The notes under the pieces are model-generated. The model was not told the origin of the DNA. It saw only the letters and a program-made list of their open reading frames with translations, and did no database searches. Positions 63,416 through 64,000 of a DNA stretch of 64,000 nucleotides are shown here, one piece after another. The DNA is from Seonamhaeicola sp. (lineage in GTDB: Bacteria > Bacteroidota > Bacteroidia > Flavobacteriales > Flavobacteriaceae): positions 186,001-250,000 of the forward strand of contig NZ_JANQJQ010000043.1 in the NCBI RefSeq assembly GCF_028281565.1. The letters are read 5' to 3'. Positions within the stretch are counted from its first letter, which is position 1, and each line of letters starts with the position of its first letter. The position numbers and the translations under genes are program-made.

Positions 63416-64000
63416 ATGCCAAATAACATATTATTAGTTGCTCTAATTTTGAGCTTATTTTCTTGTGAACAAGAAAAAAAATCTGATACGATAATTAATG
63501 AGCGCCCTAATATCATTTTGATCATGTCTGACGATATGGGATATTCGGATATTGCGCCATACGGAGGCGAAATCAGTACACCTAACCTAACCGAATTAGC
63601 ACAAGGTGGTTTAAAATTCACGCAGTTTTATAACACCGCAAGATGTTGCCCAACAAGAGCCTCATTAATGACTGGGTGTTACCCTCAGCAAGCAGGTATT
63701 GGACTTATGACCAACCCTCCAGGGGCCCCAACGGCAGAAGATTTGGGAGTTCCGGAATATACAGGAAAGCTTAACCATAATACTGTTACTATTGCAGAAG
63801 TACTAAAAAGGGCAGGTTATGCTACTTTAATGACAGGGAAGTGGCATTTAGGGTATAATGACAAAAACCAATGGCCCGTGCAGCGTGGTTTTGATCAATA
63901 CTATGGATATATTGCCGGAGCAGGAAACTTTTTTAAACCCGAACACCCCAGGGGTATCACCGAAGGGAATGAAGGCATTACCATTACTGATGAAAATTAT
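63416..64000 (+). CDS. S1-family sulfatase lipoprotein 6 (3' partial)
   Basis: The frame runs 195 codons from ATG 63416 to the window edge. It shows a lipoprotein signal (Cys17 in LFSCEQE), metal-binding MSDDMGYSDIAPYG, and formylglycine motif C77-C-P-T-R (NTARCCPTRASLMTG). TGKWHLGYND and RGFDQYYGYIAG follow. It most resembles sulfatase 1 of the operon (same RCCP-x-R context and neighbouring insert), so it may be a paralogue with altered specificity. The C-terminal half, including the second metal-binding motif, lies outside the window. The operon therefore continues downstream. Confidence 0.9.
   Translation, partial: MPNNILLVALILSLFSCEQEKKSDTIINERPNIILIMSDDMGYSDIAPYGGEISTPNLTELAQGGLKFTQFYNTARCCPTRASLMTGCYPQQAGIGLMTNPPGAPTAEDLGVPEYTGKLNHNTVTIAEVLKRAGYATLMTGKWHLGYNDKNQWPVQRGFDQYYGYIAGAGNFFKPEHPRGITEGNEGITITDENY

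Noticed and set aside
1-64000. Mobile elements, prophage, CRISPR arrays, defence systems, rRNA or tRNA genes
   Set aside because: No transposase, integrase, terminal repeats, regular spacer arrays or structural RNA genes were recognisable by reading.

Overview
The window looks like chromosomal DNA of a marine or alga-associated Flavobacteriaceae bacterium (Bacteroidota). It is AT-rich and carries three SusC/SusD pairs, two hybrid two-component (HTCS) regulators, flavobacterial-type lipoproteins and six clustered sulfatases. One candidate promoter has the Bacteroidota form TTTG-N17-TAnnTTTG. I found no rRNA, tRNA, CRISPR array, transposase or integrase.

Layout: (1) 1-2525 holds amino-sugar housekeeping genes: the 3' end of a NagB-type protein with a PIG-L domain, a small unknown gene, and a GlmM-type phosphosugar mutase. 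(2) 2606-12867 is locus A: an HTCS sensor, a BIG2/GEVED lipoprotein, then SusC and SusD, with no catabolic enzyme. (3) 13037-13545 is the wreck of an acetyl-CoA synthetase gene that kept its two ends and lost its middle. (4) 13800-34327 is locus B: a membrane sensor with a LuxR-type DNA-binding end, SusC, SusD, a LamG lipoprotein, two GH144-like enzymes, a GH43 with discoidin-like and Fn3-like modules, a SASA-type esterase, two sugar-porter MFS proteins and a cytoplasmic GH43. Predicted localisations follow the order of use: surface, periplasm, inner membrane, cytoplasm. (5) 34763-40281 holds a DHDPS-family aldolase/deaminase, a DUF885 peptidase-like lipoprotein, an S9 prolyl peptidase and a decayed FAD-dependent amino-acid oxidase. 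I read this as the remains of a proline/hydroxyproline-peptide catabolic cluster. (6) 40523-48090 holds a lipoprotein joining a GH5-like and a GH43-like catalytic domain, a convergent second HTCS, and a divergent cupin-AraC regulator. (7) 48513-64000 is locus C: ECF sigma factor, FecR-type anti-sigma factor, STN-containing SusC, SusD, and six consecutive sulfatase lipoproteins, the last cut by the window edge.

Working together: locus B looks like a complete depolymerise-import-hydrolyse route for an acetylated plant or algal glycan. The GH144 pair suggests a beta-1,2-glucan component and the GH43 enzymes suggest xylose or arabinose decorations, but the substrate is not proven. Locus C should desulfate a heavily sulfated polysaccharide under transporter-coupled sigma/anti-sigma control; its glycoside hydrolases, if any, lie beyond the window. 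Locus A is an orphan uptake system with its own sensor.

The most noteworthy items are the GH5-GH43 fusion lipoprotein, the enzyme-free locus A with its duplicated GEVED lipoprotein, the sulfatase battery, and the two pseudogenes that both kept their 5' and 3' ends. I did not find a system that I can confidently call undescribed.
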